Assembly (NCBI GenBank): GCA_023390115.1
Contig: JAEWDM010000010.1
Span: forward strand, 8,889 to 72,888
Reading direction: 5' to 3'
Length of the DNA stretch: 64,000 nucleotides
From: Bacillota bacterium
GTDB lineage: Bacteria; Bacillota; Clostridia; Acetivibrionales; DSM-27016
The stretch's first letter is position 1. The number at the start of each line of letters is the position of its first letter. The position numbers and the translations under genes are program-made. Under the pieces are notes generated by a model. The model ran no database searches, was not told the origin of the DNA, and was given only the letters and a program-made list of their open reading frames with translations. This document shows, in pieces, positions 26,878 to 35,519 of the stretch.

Positions 26878-27867
26878 TTATCCGAATATTCCTAAAATAT
26901 AAACCATCACAGGCAATGTAACAACAGACAAAACAGTAGTAACAAACACACCCTCCGCCGCAAACTTATAATCGGATCCATACTGTGAGGTCAGTGCCGA
27001 AACGAGGGTAGCTGATGGCATGGCAAGCTGAAGTACTACTATAGCCTTAACTATTGGATTTAAAAGCGGTCCTGCAAGCGACATCACAGCACATGCCAAA
27101 ACAGGAACCACAAGCATTTTCAGAAAAGACAATACAAATAAAGGATATCTTTTCAGTATGTCCGAAAAGCCGTGTATTTTTACCTCCGATAATATCAAGC
27201 CTATAAAGAGCATGGATAAATATATGGTCGTTTTTCCAAGAGGACTAAAGGTTTCGAATAAAACGGTATATATCTCATTAACCACAGCATTTGAAGAAAC
27301 ATGCTGCTGAAGGTTTGTTGCAATAAAAATAATTCCCGCAGTAAAGGCAACTGTATTTCCGTTTATCAAATGCTTTATATTTTCCCTCCAGGTATTGTTC
27401 TTATGCTTATTAACCAGATATATTCCCAGAGTCCACAGCACCGCATCGCTGGCAATGTTAAAGAAAATGGCATAAATTATGCCTTCTTCGTTATATATGG
27501 AGCCTAAAAGAGGATAAGCCATAAATATTACATTTCCAAACATTGAAAGCATCTTATAGACATTTGATGCGGCCCCTTGTATTTTAAGGACTTTGCACGC
27601 ACCTACACTTATAGCTCCCGATATGAGAATAAAAATTATACCGAACAAAAATATCCACAGTCCGTTTATTATTGTCTGCCTTGTAAAATTGTAGCCCGCC
27701 ATGGTTGTAACTATAAGTATCGGCGCAGTAAGCTTTACAACCACCCTTGAAAGTATTACCCCCGAGTTCTCAGGCAAATACTTTGTCTTGCCTGCAAAAA
27801 ATCCAGTCAAGCCCAGAAGGGTCAACATAATTATCTGTCTTAAAACTATAACGTCCGTTCCCTGCAC
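26878..27867 (-). CDS. AEC-family (auxin efflux carrier-like) transporter
   Basis: The 329-residue membrane protein has around ten helices in two five-helix halves and motifs of the AEC/membrane transport PF03547 family: GKTKYLPENSGVILSRVV near the start and SALTSQYGSDYKFAAEGVF near the end. Bacterial members export malate or other organic anions, but substrate is unknown here. The likely start is GTG 27867, eight bases after GGGGG; a TTG five codons upstream overlaps that site. Confidence 0.8.
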   Translation of the reverse strand: MQGTDVIVLRQIIMLTLLGLTGFFAGKTKYLPENSGVILSRVVVKLTAPILIVTTMAGYNFTRQTIINGLWIFLFGIIFILISGAISVGACKVLKIQGAASNVYKMLSMFGNVIFMAYPLLGSIYNEEGIIYAIFFNIASDAVLWTLGIYLVNKHKNNTWRENIKHLINGNTVAFTAGIIFIATNLQQHVSSNAVVNEIYTVLFETFSPLGKTTIYLSMLFIGLILSEVKIHGFSDILKRYPLFVLSFLKMLVVPVLACAVMSLAGPLLNPIVKAIVVLQLAMPSATLVSALTSQYGSDYKFAAEGVFVTTVLSVVTLPVMVYILGIFG

Positions 27868-27891
27868 TTTAAATTCCCCCAACTATTTTTG

Positions 27892-28017
27892 CTATTTCTT
27901 AGATACCTGAATTTCCCATATATTTTGAGTTAATATATTACTCATATTTGCAAGCTGCTGTTCTTGCTCCGGCAACATATCAAGCATGTCTATTATTTGT
28001 TTTGCTACTGGTGTCAT
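27892..28017 (-). pseudogene. Small antitoxin-like peptide, probably truncated
   Basis: A 41-residue frame starts at ATG 28017 behind GGAGATGATT. The N-terminus MTPVAKQIIDMLDMLPEQEQ closely follows a small Firmicute protein type that I recall as continuing into a longer helix, often next to a toxin or relaxase. Here the frame diverges after about residue 25 and stops at NIWEIQVSKK, so it looks like a broken copy. It lies just upstream of the AEC gene, with no toxin partner. Confidence 0.45.
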
Positions 28018-28082
28018 ATAATCATCTCCTTTATTTATAGACATCTCCCCGAGAACCTATGTCCTTTATAATTAAAACCTGC

Positions 28083-29618
28083 TTACTCCCACTCAATAGT
28101 GGCAGGGGGCTTGCTGGTTATATCATAAACTATCCTGTTTATGTGCTTAACCTCATTGACTATCCTGTTAGACACCTTCTCTAACGTATCATAGGGTATT
28201 CTTGCCCAGTCCGCCGTCATAAAGTCGGTGGTGGTAACCGCCCTGAGCGCCAGGGTATAATCATAGGTGCGCTCATCCCCCATTACTCCCACGCTTCTCA
28301 TCCCGGTCAACACAGTAAAATACTGGTTTATTTGCCTCTCCATACCGCAGACCGCAATTTCCTCTCTGAATATGTGATCGGAATCCTGAAGTATCTCAAG
28401 CTTTTCTCTTGTCACATCACCTATTATTCTTATTGCAAGCCCAGGCCCCGGAAACGGCTGCCTCCATACCAGCTCATGGGGAATTCCAAGCTCCTCCCCA
28501 ACCCTTCTTACCTCATCCTTAAACAGGCTTCTCAATGGCTCTATTATCTCCTTAAAGTCAACATGCTCGGGAAGTCCTCCCACATTATGATGGCTTTTTA
28601 TAACCGCCGCATTTCCCGCCCCGCTTTCAATGACATCAGGATATATTGTACCCTGCACAAGGAAATTCACAGCGCCTATTTTTTTTGCCTCATCCTCAAA
28701 TACCCTTATGAACTCTTCTCCTATTATTTTCCTCTTGGTCTCCGGATCCGATACTCCTTCAAGCCTTGATAAAAACCTGTCCTGTGCATTTACCCTTATA
28801 AGGTTTATATCAAATTGCTTTCTGAATATCTCCTCCACCTGATCCCCCTCATATTTTCTCAGCAGTCCGTGGTCGACAAATATACAGGTAAGCTGCTTTC
28901 CCACAGCCTTGTGAATCATGACCGCCGCTACGGATGAATCAACTCCGCCGGAAAGCGCGCACAAAACCTTTTTATTCCCTATCTTTTCCTTTATTGACCG
29001 TATGGACTCCTTTGCAAAGGAAGACATTTTCCAATCTCCCGAACAGCCGCATATGTTAAACAGAAAATTTTTCAATACATCCCTTCCCTTGGGAGTATGC
29101 TCAACCTCCGGGTGGAACTGAACGCCATAGAAGTTCCTTGCAGCATTCTCCATAGCCGCAATGGGGCAATTGCTCGAATACGCCGCGCCCTTAAAGCCCT
29201 CTGGAAGCTTGTCTACATGGTAGGTGTGGCTCATCCAGCATGTGGTATCGGGCTCAATGCCTCTAAAAAGCGAGCTTGCTTCTTCAAATTTAATGCCAAT
29301 CTTTCCGTACTCCCTCTGCTCGGCTCTTTTTACGCTGCCTCCCAGCATTACACTCATAAGCTGCATACCATAGCATATCCCCAAAATGGGAATGCCAAGC
29401 TCAAATACTCCCTCGTGGCAGAAGGGCGCGTCGGCATCCAATACCGAAGCCTGACCTCCCGTGAATATTATTCCCTTGGGGTTCATGGCTTTAATTTTAT
29501 CAATAGAAGTAGTACAGGGAATCACCTCACAGTATACATTAGCTTCCCTTACCCTTCTGGCTATCAGCTGGTTATATTGTGCACCAAAGTCAAGGACAAG
29601 AATCAATTCATTCTTCAA
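28083..29618 (-). CDS. guaA: GMP synthase (glutamine-hydrolysing)
   Basis: A 511-residue fusion of a class I glutaminase (GICYGMQL nucleophile cysteine; HPEVEHT histidine and glutamate) and an ATP pyrophosphatase (PP-loop ALSGGVDSSVAA), with a C-terminal dimerisation domain ending PPATIEWE. It aminates XMP to GMP. The start is TTG 29618, nine bases after GAGGGG; no in-frame ATG exists nearby. It stands as its own unit beside the purine genes. Confidence 0.96.
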   Translation of the reverse strand: MKNELILVLDFGAQYNQLIARRVREANVYCEVIPCTTSIDKIKAMNPKGIIFTGGQASVLDADAPFCHEGVFELGIPILGICYGMQLMSVMLGGSVKRAEQREYGKIGIKFEEASSLFRGIEPDTTCWMSHTYHVDKLPEGFKGAAYSSNCPIAAMENAARNFYGVQFHPEVEHTPKGRDVLKNFLFNICGCSGDWKMSSFAKESIRSIKEKIGNKKVLCALSGGVDSSVAAVMIHKAVGKQLTCIFVDHGLLRKYEGDQVEEIFRKQFDINLIRVNAQDRFLSRLEGVSDPETKRKIIGEEFIRVFEDEAKKIGAVNFLVQGTIYPDVIESGAGNAAVIKSHHNVGGLPEHVDFKEIIEPLRSLFKDEVRRVGEELGIPHELVWRQPFPGPGLAIRIIGDVTREKLEILQDSDHIFREEIAVCGMERQINQYFTVLTGMRSVGVMGDERTYDYTLALRAVTTTDFMTADWARIPYDTLEKVSNRIVNEVKHINRIVYDITSKPPATIEWE

Positions 29619-29691
29619 AATAACAACCCCTCATCTGCATTAATTATAATTTATTATTATATATAACTTTACAGGACAACGCAAAAATAAT

Positions 29692-30633
29692 TTAAAATTC
29701 CTTCATGCATGCTTCTCCATTGAGATAGTTGAATTTGCGTCCCTGAAACCTTCCCTCTGCCTCCATTCTTTGCTCTATAGCGCCCCTTATTTTCCACCAG
29801 CTTGTGTCCCAGCCGCAAAAAAGGCTTCTGCTCTCAGGTGCACGGCCTATAAGCCTCTGCACCACTATGGATGGATCAAGGTATTCAAGGAAGGCAATTG
29901 TTCTCTCCATAAAATCCTCCATTTCAACAGGCATAAACTCTCCTTTTAAATACATTTCTCCAAGCTCGGTGTCTTTTAAAATATACAGGGAATGGCATTT
30001 TACCTGTTTTACCCTGAGCGCCGATATAATTCTGGCCCCTTCCGTAACATCCTCAAGGGTATCCATAGGAATATCCGTTATATAGTGAGCACATACCTCA
30101 AGGCCATAAAAATTTATCCTGACTGCGGCATCTATGAATTCAGCAAGCAAATGACCTCTTTTAAGAAGCCTCAGAGTGTGGTAGTTGACGGTCTGAAGCC
30201 CAAGCTCGATAACTATGTCGACCCCGCGCTCCTCCTTAAATGACTTAAGAAACTCAAGGTATTCATTTTTTATACAGTCCGGCCTTGTAGATATGTATAC
30301 CGCCACAACTCCTTCCGCACAAGCCTCCTCTATAAGCTGCCGAAAGGTATTTAGGGGCAGATAGGTATTTGTGTAATTCTGAAAATAGGAAATAAACCTT
30401 TCGGCCTTATATCCCGACTTTATATACTGTGAGTTCCTCTTAATCTGCTCGCTTATGCTCAAGGAGGAAGACAGGCTTTCAAAGCCCGCGCCCTCCCCGC
30501 CGCAAAAAATGCAGCCCCCCGTGCTGAGCCTTCCGTCCCGGTTGGGGCATGTAACAGGGATATTCAAAGGCAGCTTATACACCTTGCCGCCGTATTTGCT
30601 TTTTAAATAATCGGAAAATTTATAATACAGCAT
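29692..30633 (-). CDS. TIGR01212-type radical SAM protein (YtqA/YhcC-like)
   Basis: The 313-residue protein has the cluster motif CPNRDGRLSTGGCIFC, with C-x11-C-x2-C spacing as seen in the TIGR01212/YhcC (Elp3-related) radical SAM group rather than the classic CxxxCxxC. Other visible segments are FISYFQNYTNTYLP and VVAVYISTRPDC. The reaction is not established to my knowledge. It follows larC by eleven bases and is probably cotranscribed with the lar genes; whether it has a function with them is unknown. Confidence 0.85.
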   Translation of the reverse strand: MLYYKFSDYLKSKYGGKVYKLPLNIPVTCPNRDGRLSTGGCIFCGGEGAGFESLSSSLSISEQIKRNSQYIKSGYKAERFISYFQNYTNTYLPLNTFRQLIEEACAEGVVAVYISTRPDCIKNEYLEFLKSFKEERGVDIVIELGLQTVNYHTLRLLKRGHLLAEFIDAAVRINFYGLEVCAHYITDIPMDTLEDVTEGARIISALRVKQVKCHSLYILKDTELGEMYLKGEFMPVEMEDFMERTIAFLEYLDPSIVVQRLIGRAPESRSLFCGWDTSWWKIRGAIEQRMEAEGRFQGRKFNYLNGEACMKEF

Positions 30634-30644
30634 GCCGCCTTCAC

Positions 30645-31931
30645 TTAACCAAGCTTGCGAAGCACAAGCTCATATACCTCTCTGACAGGCATCCCTGTCC
30701 TTCTGGCTATATCCCTGCAGTCCTCATATTCCGGCGCGGCCTTTTTAACATCTCCCCTATATGCCGCTTTTACCCTTACATCCCCGTACTCTGTACATAC
30801 CTTTATGGTTTCCCTTTCCATAAAGCATCTTCTTACATTGCTTTTGCGTATTCCAAGGGTGGTGGTCTCCGCCAGCATTATGTCACAAAGCTTTTGCTCG
30901 TCCTCCGGCCGGGACAATACAGTAAGCATATAGGCAGGACGGTTCTTTTTCATATAAATAGGGGTGAAAAACGCATCCAGGGCTCCGTTCTCAATAAGCC
31001 TTTCTAAGGCATAGCCCAAAATTTCGGCGCTGATATCGTCCATATTGGTTTCCAGCACCACGATCTCCTCATCGTTAGTCCCTTCCTCAGCATACAAGGT
31101 ACCCATAACCACTCTTAACGCATTGAAGCCACCGGTATCCCTCTTTCCCATTCCATAACCCACACCGTCCACCGACATGGAGGGCATCCTGCCGAAGCCC
31201 GCCGACAGGCATTTTATTATTCCCATTCCGGTGGGAGTAACCAGCTCTGTGTTTACATTCTCGGAAACAACCGGTATATTGCTGTTTTTAAGCATTTCCA
31301 TAACCGCGGGAACAGGCACCGGAATAGTGCCGTGCTGGCATTCTATGAAGCCCCTTCCGTCATGCAGAGGCGAGGAATATACTTTTTCAACCCCCAGCAT
31401 GTCCAGGCATACGGCACATCCTACAATGTCTATAATTGAATCTACGGCTCCCACCTCGTGAAAGTGCACCTCATTGATATCCTTGTTGTGCACCCTGCCC
31501 TCCGCCGCGGCAATTTCATAAAAAACCTTTTTGCTGAAGTCCTTTACGCTGTCCTTAAGACCGCTTGAATCTATCATTTCAGCAATGCTTTTAAGATTCC
31601 TCTCAGCATGGGAATGTCCATGGCCGCTATGGTGATGGCGGGTATCATCTTCATTGCTATGAAAATGCTCATCGCCATGAGAATGCTCATGCTTCCCATG
31701 ATCATCGCCGCAGTGTGAATGCCCGTGCATATGATCCTCGATATGAACATGCACGTCTGTCCCGGCAATACCGTTTAACAGCTTTCCGGATACTGAGATA
31801 CCATATCCCTGCAAATTAAGCTTGCTAAGCTCATTTTTTAAAGCCCCTTCATCTACGCCCAGATCAATCAGGGCACCAAGTGCCATGTCTCCGCTTATGC
31901 CCGAAAAACAGTCAAAATATAATACCTTCAT
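30645..31931 (-). CDS. larC: Nickel-pincer cofactor nickel chelatase LarC
   Basis: The 428-residue protein starts LYFDCFSGISGDMALGALID, the LarC signature, and has a histidine-rich insert at about residues 61-108 (over 20 His), a nickel store or handling region. LarC inserts nickel into pyridinium-3,5-bisthiocarboxylate mononucleotide using CTP. The whole gene is in one frame; in Lactobacillus it is split by a programmed frameshift (larC1/larC2), which is not needed here. larB is directly upstream. Confidence 0.95.
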   Translation of the reverse strand: MKVLYFDCFSGISGDMALGALIDLGVDEGALKNELSKLNLQGYGISVSGKLLNGIAGTDVHVHIEDHMHGHSHCGDDHGKHEHSHGDEHFHSNEDDTRHHHSGHGHSHAERNLKSIAEMIDSSGLKDSVKDFSKKVFYEIAAAEGRVHNKDINEVHFHEVGAVDSIIDIVGCAVCLDMLGVEKVYSSPLHDGRGFIECQHGTIPVPVPAVMEMLKNSNIPVVSENVNTELVTPTGMGIIKCLSAGFGRMPSMSVDGVGYGMGKRDTGGFNALRVVMGTLYAEEGTNDEEIVVLETNMDDISAEILGYALERLIENGALDAFFTPIYMKKNRPAYMLTVLSRPEDEQKLCDIMLAETTTLGIRKSNVRRCFMERETIKVCTEYGDVRVKAAYRGDVKKAAPEYEDCRDIARRTGMPVREVYELVLRKLG

Positions 31932-31960
31932 ATACCTCTATACCTCCGCTATTGCACTAC

Positions 31961-32707
31961 CTACAGCTTATTTATCATGCTTGCCATATATCCTGCCCCA
32001 AAACCGTTGTCTATATTTACCACAGCTATTCCGCTGGCACAGCTATTCAGCATTGTAAGGAGTGCCGAAAGGCCCCCGAAGTTTGCTCCGTAGCCCACAC
32101 TCGTGGGTACCGCTATTACCGGCTTGTCCACCATTCCGCCTACTACGCTTGCAAGCGCCCCTTCCATGCCTGCAACAACCACCAGCACATTTGCCTCCAT
32201 AATTACGCCTGCGCTGGCAAACAGCCTGTGTATCCCTGCAACTCCCACATCATACAGCCGGTTTACCTTGTTCCCCATAGTTTCGGCCGTAACAGCCGCC
32301 TCCTCTGCAACAGGAATATCTGATGTGCCTGCCGTTATGATGGCAATAACCTTTTCCGGCACCTGTATGCTGCGCCTTTTTACAACAACTATTCTTGCCG
32401 TTTCATAGTATACCGCATCGGGAGTGACCTCGGAAATTCCTTCATATATCTCATTTCCCGCCCTTGTCGCCATAATATTGGTATTTGATTCCAGCATTCT
32501 GGAAACAATGGCCTTCACCTGCTCTACCGTCTTGCCCTGACAATAGATAACCTCGGGATATCCGTTTCTTATATTGCGGTGATGATCCACCTTTGCAAAG
32601 CCGATATCCTCAAAGGGCAGCTTCCTGAGCTGGGCCACGGCCTCATCAACGTTGGTCACACCGTTTTTCACATTTTCAAGCAGATGCTTCAAGCTATCAG
32701 AATCCAT
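31961..32707 (-). CDS. larB: Pyridinium biscarboxylate synthase LarB
   Basis: A 248-residue protein with an N-terminal helical region (FEDIGFAKVDHHRNIRNGYPE) and a PurE-like C-terminal domain (ITAGTSDIPVAEEAA, VVAGMEGALASVVGG, VPTSVGYGANFGG). LarB carboxylates and hydrolyses nicotinate adenine dinucleotide, the first step of the nickel-pincer cofactor. The ATG at 32707 follows GGAGGAGAAGG and overlaps the DUF2520 gene by 11 bases; the longer in-frame start has no ribosome binding site. Confidence 0.94.
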   Translation of the reverse strand: MDSDSLKHLLENVKNGVTNVDEAVAQLRKLPFEDIGFAKVDHHRNIRNGYPEVIYCQGKTVEQVKAIVSRMLESNTNIMATRAGNEIYEGISEVTPDAVYYETARIVVVKRRSIQVPEKVIAIITAGTSDIPVAEEAAVTAETMGNKVNRLYDVGVAGIHRLFASAGVIMEANVLVVVAGMEGALASVVGGMVDKPVIAVPTSVGYGANFGGLSALLTMLNSCASGIAVVNIDNGFGAGYMASMINKL

Positions 32708-33617
32708 CCTTCTCCTCCACATCACTGCACTGCATGCAGCCCTCTGTTTTCTCACTTAACAAACCGCTCATAATACGGGAGGCCTCGGAGCCTACACTTC
32801 CCCTTTTCACAGCCATGTCCAGCGTCAACTCTCCAAGCATCCTGTATATGCGGCTTATACCGGGCAGGCTTTTTTGCATTGCGTCGATATGCCCCTGCAC
32901 CGTCCCCCAGTCACCTCTCGATATAGGCCCCGTTAAGGCTCCCATGCTGCCCAAATCCTCAATATTTTTTACCGTTCTCTCTAAAAGAGGCATTAAAGCC
33001 TTTACACCTGTGACAGAGTCTATGCCTATTTTATTGAAAATTTCTCCTGCCATCCATGAAAGAGCTACGGTATAATTGGACAATATACATGCAGCCGCAT
33101 GATACAAGGGCTTATCGTTCCTGCCTATATATATCATGCTGCCTTTTAAGGCATCCACAATTTCCCCGGCGGCGCTTTTGGCCTCCATATCACCCTCATA
33201 GCCGAAATAAATGTTGTACAGCCCCTTCCAGCCGTTCTCCCTGTCTGCAAAAGTCTGTAAGGGATGAAGCGATGCGGTATGCCCTCCCTTTAGCCTCAGC
33301 GGCTCCAGCAATGATGAATCCACAGCTCCGCTGCAGTGAAAAAAGGCCCTGCTCTTTATATGGCTCTCATCGGTGCAATCAATAATATTTTGCACCACAT
33401 CTGCAATTTGGCTGTCGGGTACGGCAATAAAAATTATATCCGAGTTTGCAACTGCATACAAAAGGCTGTTCATACACTTAATACCAAGTCTTTCACAAAG
33501 AAGCTTTGAGGAAGCATGGTTTTTAGAGTATACGGCTGCGGGAATATGCCCCTCTCTGCTCATGGCAACTGCCAGAGCAGTTCCAAGCCTTCCCGCACCA
33601 ATTATTCCTGTCCTCAT
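32697..33617 (-). CDS. DUF2520/Rossmann-like NAD(P)-binding protein
   Basis: A 306-residue protein. The N-terminus MRTGIIGAGRLGTALAVAMS is a dinucleotide-binding fold of the ProC/F420-reductase type, and FHCSGAVDSSLLEPL plus SLHPLQTFAD mark the DUF2520 family. A C-terminal all-helical domain follows, with YHAAACILSNYTVAL. A dehydrogenase is the obvious guess but no substrate is known to me. It is embedded between larE and larB with an 11-base overlap to larB. Confidence 0.85.
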   Translation of the reverse strand: MRTGIIGAGRLGTALAVAMSREGHIPAAVYSKNHASSKLLCERLGIKCMNSLLYAVANSDIIFIAVPDSQIADVVQNIIDCTDESHIKSRAFFHCSGAVDSSLLEPLRLKGGHTASLHPLQTFADRENGWKGLYNIYFGYEGDMEAKSAAGEIVDALKGSMIYIGRNDKPLYHAAACILSNYTVALSWMAGEIFNKIGIDSVTGVKALMPLLERTVKNIEDLGSMGALTGPISRGDWGTVQGHIDAMQKSLPGISRIYRMLGELTLDMAVKRGSVGSEASRIMSGLLSEKTEGCMQCSDVEEKDGF

Positions 33618-33644
33618 TATATAAGCCGCTCCTCCTTTAAAGCT

Positions 33645-34478
33645 CTATTTGCCGGGGTTCAGCGTTTCATTCATGCTCCCTGTCCTGTAGCCTCTAAGAT
33701 CAAGCGCGGTATAGTTAAAGCCTATTTCCTTAAAGCTTGTATAGATTCTGTCCATCAAATCGGTACTAAAAAATTTATTTCTTTCCTCGGCAGACACTTC
33801 TATTCTGGCAACCTCTCCGTGATGGCGCACACGCACCTGCGTAAAGCCCAAATCCAGCAAAAGCTGCTCCGCCCTGTCTATCATTCCCAGCTTTTCCCTT
33901 GTAATTTTCTGTCCATACGGGAATCTGGATGAAAGACATGCAAACGCCGGCTTATTCCATGTAGGAAGCTCCATATCCTTTGATAATATCCTTATATCCT
34001 CTTTTGTCAAGCTCGCGTCTCTTAAAGGGCTTGTCACATTCAGCTCCCTGGCCGCAGCCATTCCCGGCCTGTAATCTCCGAGATCATCGACGTTTGAACC
34101 GTCCGCTACATATTCTATATTATTCTCTCTTGCAACGTCATTTATTTTTGTAAAGAGCTCCTTTTTGCAAAAATAGCACCTGTTTACAGGATTCTCCGAA
34201 AAGCCTTCTATATCAAGCTCTTCAGAAACTATTACAACATGCTTTACCCCAAGCCCTTTCACAAAATCGACAGCTTCCCGAAACTCCCTCTCGGGATATG
34301 TGGATGAACGCGCAGTAACTGCAAGAGCACGGGAACCGAGAATATCGTGAGCCACCTTTAAAAGAAAGGTGCTGTCCACCCCTCCCGAAAAAGCAACTGC
34401 AAGGCTTCCCATTTTTTCTATGTTCAGCTTCAGCACATTAAATTTTTCATCCAGATTCAAGTTCATCACCTGCTTCAT
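33645..34478 (-). CDS. larE: ATP-dependent sacrificial sulfur transferase LarE
   Basis: A 277-residue PP-loop enzyme (SGGVDS, residues 31-36) that adenylates the carboxylates of the biscarboxylate intermediate and donates sulfur from its own cysteine. Cys181 in FACLSSRFPYG is at the place of the sacrificial Cys176 of Lactobacillus LarE. There is also a CYFCKKELF pair at 101-104. If Cys181 is the donor this is the sacrificial type, though some three-cysteine LarE proteins use an Fe-S cluster instead. The start at 34478 or an ATG four codons later is uncertain. Confidence 0.93.
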   Translation of the reverse strand: MKQVMNLNLDEKFNVLKLNIEKMGSLAVAFSGGVDSTFLLKVAHDILGSRALAVTARSSTYPEREFREAVDFVKGLGVKHVVIVSEELDIEGFSENPVNRCYFCKKELFTKINDVARENNIEYVADGSNVDDLGDYRPGMAAARELNVTSPLRDASLTKEDIRILSKDMELPTWNKPAFACLSSRFPYGQKITREKLGMIDRAEQLLLDLGFTQVRVRHHGEVARIEVSAEERNKFFSTDLMDRIYTSFKEIGFNYTALDLRGYRTGSMNETLNPGK

Positions 34479-34520
34479 TATATTATTGATTGAATTATCC
34501 CTCTCTGCTTAAGTATTATG

Positions 34521-34835
34521 TTATTTTATATACGAGCAGCAATAATCCACCAATTCCTTTACCACAAGCTTAAATTTTGAATTGGCGGCAACCTCGAAGG
34601 TCTGTCCTCCTTTTACCGAAATCCAATTTTCACTTCCGGGGAGAATTACATCAAGCTCTCCTGCCATAATTTCCATTATCTCCTTATCTTCCGTTCCGAA
34701 TTCGTACTCTCCCGGCATCATTATACCCAGTGTCTTTTTTTCTCCGTTTGAAAACAAAACTACACGGCTTGTAACCTTCCCCCCAAAATACACATTTGCT
34801 TTTTTTACTACCGAAACATTGTCAAAGCTGTTCAT
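34521..34835 (-). CDS. ppnP: Pyrimidine/purine nucleoside phosphorylase (PpnP, DUF1255)
   Basis: A single-domain cupin of 104 residues: NVYFGGKVTSRVV, KKTLGIMMPGEYEFGT and AGELDVILPGSENW are family features. PpnP phosphorolyses several nucleosides to the base and ribose-1-phosphate. Start ATG 34835 is six bases after GGAGG; an ATG two codons before it is too close to that site. It lies upstream of larE with a 42-base gap, so it may be in the same transcript without being part of the cofactor pathway. Confidence 0.88.
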   Translation of the reverse strand: MNSFDNVSVVKKANVYFGGKVTSRVVLFSNGEKKTLGIMMPGEYEFGTEDKEIMEIMAGELDVILPGSENWISVKGGQTFEVAANSKFKLVVKELVDYCCSYIK

Positions 34836-35120
34836 ATTCATCCTCCAAACAATTTAATATAAAATAATAATAGAATTCACGATGATTAAAACGCTATTTA
34901 TTGTTAAACGCTGTATAAATCAGCATAAACATAATATATTATACCTGAATGTCCATAATAAATCTACAAATTACTAAGAGAACTTCAAAAAGCCTAATTA
35001 TGAATCGGTATAAAGAATAAAATGCCGCCCTTTGCAGCATAATTAATTATATGCGGTGCCGAGGAAAAGGCATATGCATACACAGTCGTGAAAACAAATA
35101 TAAAGAAATAAGGGTGGCTT

Positions 35121-35519
35121 ATGGACTATAAAGACAACCAGGACAAAAAACAATCCCAGGAGGGAAATTCACCCTCCTTAAGAAGCGGCACTCATGAGAG
35201 TCATAAAATACCGGTGTGGTTCATTCAGACCCGAAACATTATTTATTATATTTTAGGAATAATTGAAATACTGCTGGGCTTCCGGCTTGTTTTTAAATTA
35301 CTGGGCGCCAGCACAAAAAGCAGCTTTGTCACTTTTCTTTATTCCTCAAGCCAGGCTCTCATATCACCATTTACAGGAATATTCAGTGCTTTTACAGGCG
35401 ACGGGGCAGGCCCGTTTGTTTTAGAGCCCTCCACCATAATAGCAATGATTGTATATGCTGTTGTAGCACAAGGCCTGATAAGCCTTTTTAAAATTAAAGC
35501 CGTCAGCGACATGAATTGA
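35121..35519 (+). CDS. YggT-family membrane protein
   Basis: A 132-residue protein with a hydrophilic N-terminus (about 35 residues) and two to three membrane segments: RNIIYYILGIIEILLGFRL fits the YggT pattern, followed by SSSQALISPFTGIF and a terminal helix. YggT proteins are linked to osmotic stress or cell division in other bacteria, and function here is unknown. It converges on the histidine kinase, whose stop is immediately adjacent. The 285 bases upstream (34836-35120) show no further gene. Confidence 0.8.
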   Translation: MDYKDNQDKKQSQEGNSPSLRSGTHESHKIPVWFIQTRNIIYYILGIIEILLGFRLVFKLLGASTKSSFVTFLYSSSQALISPFTGIFSAFTGDGAGPFVLEPSTIIAMIVYAVVAQGLISLFKIKAVSDMN

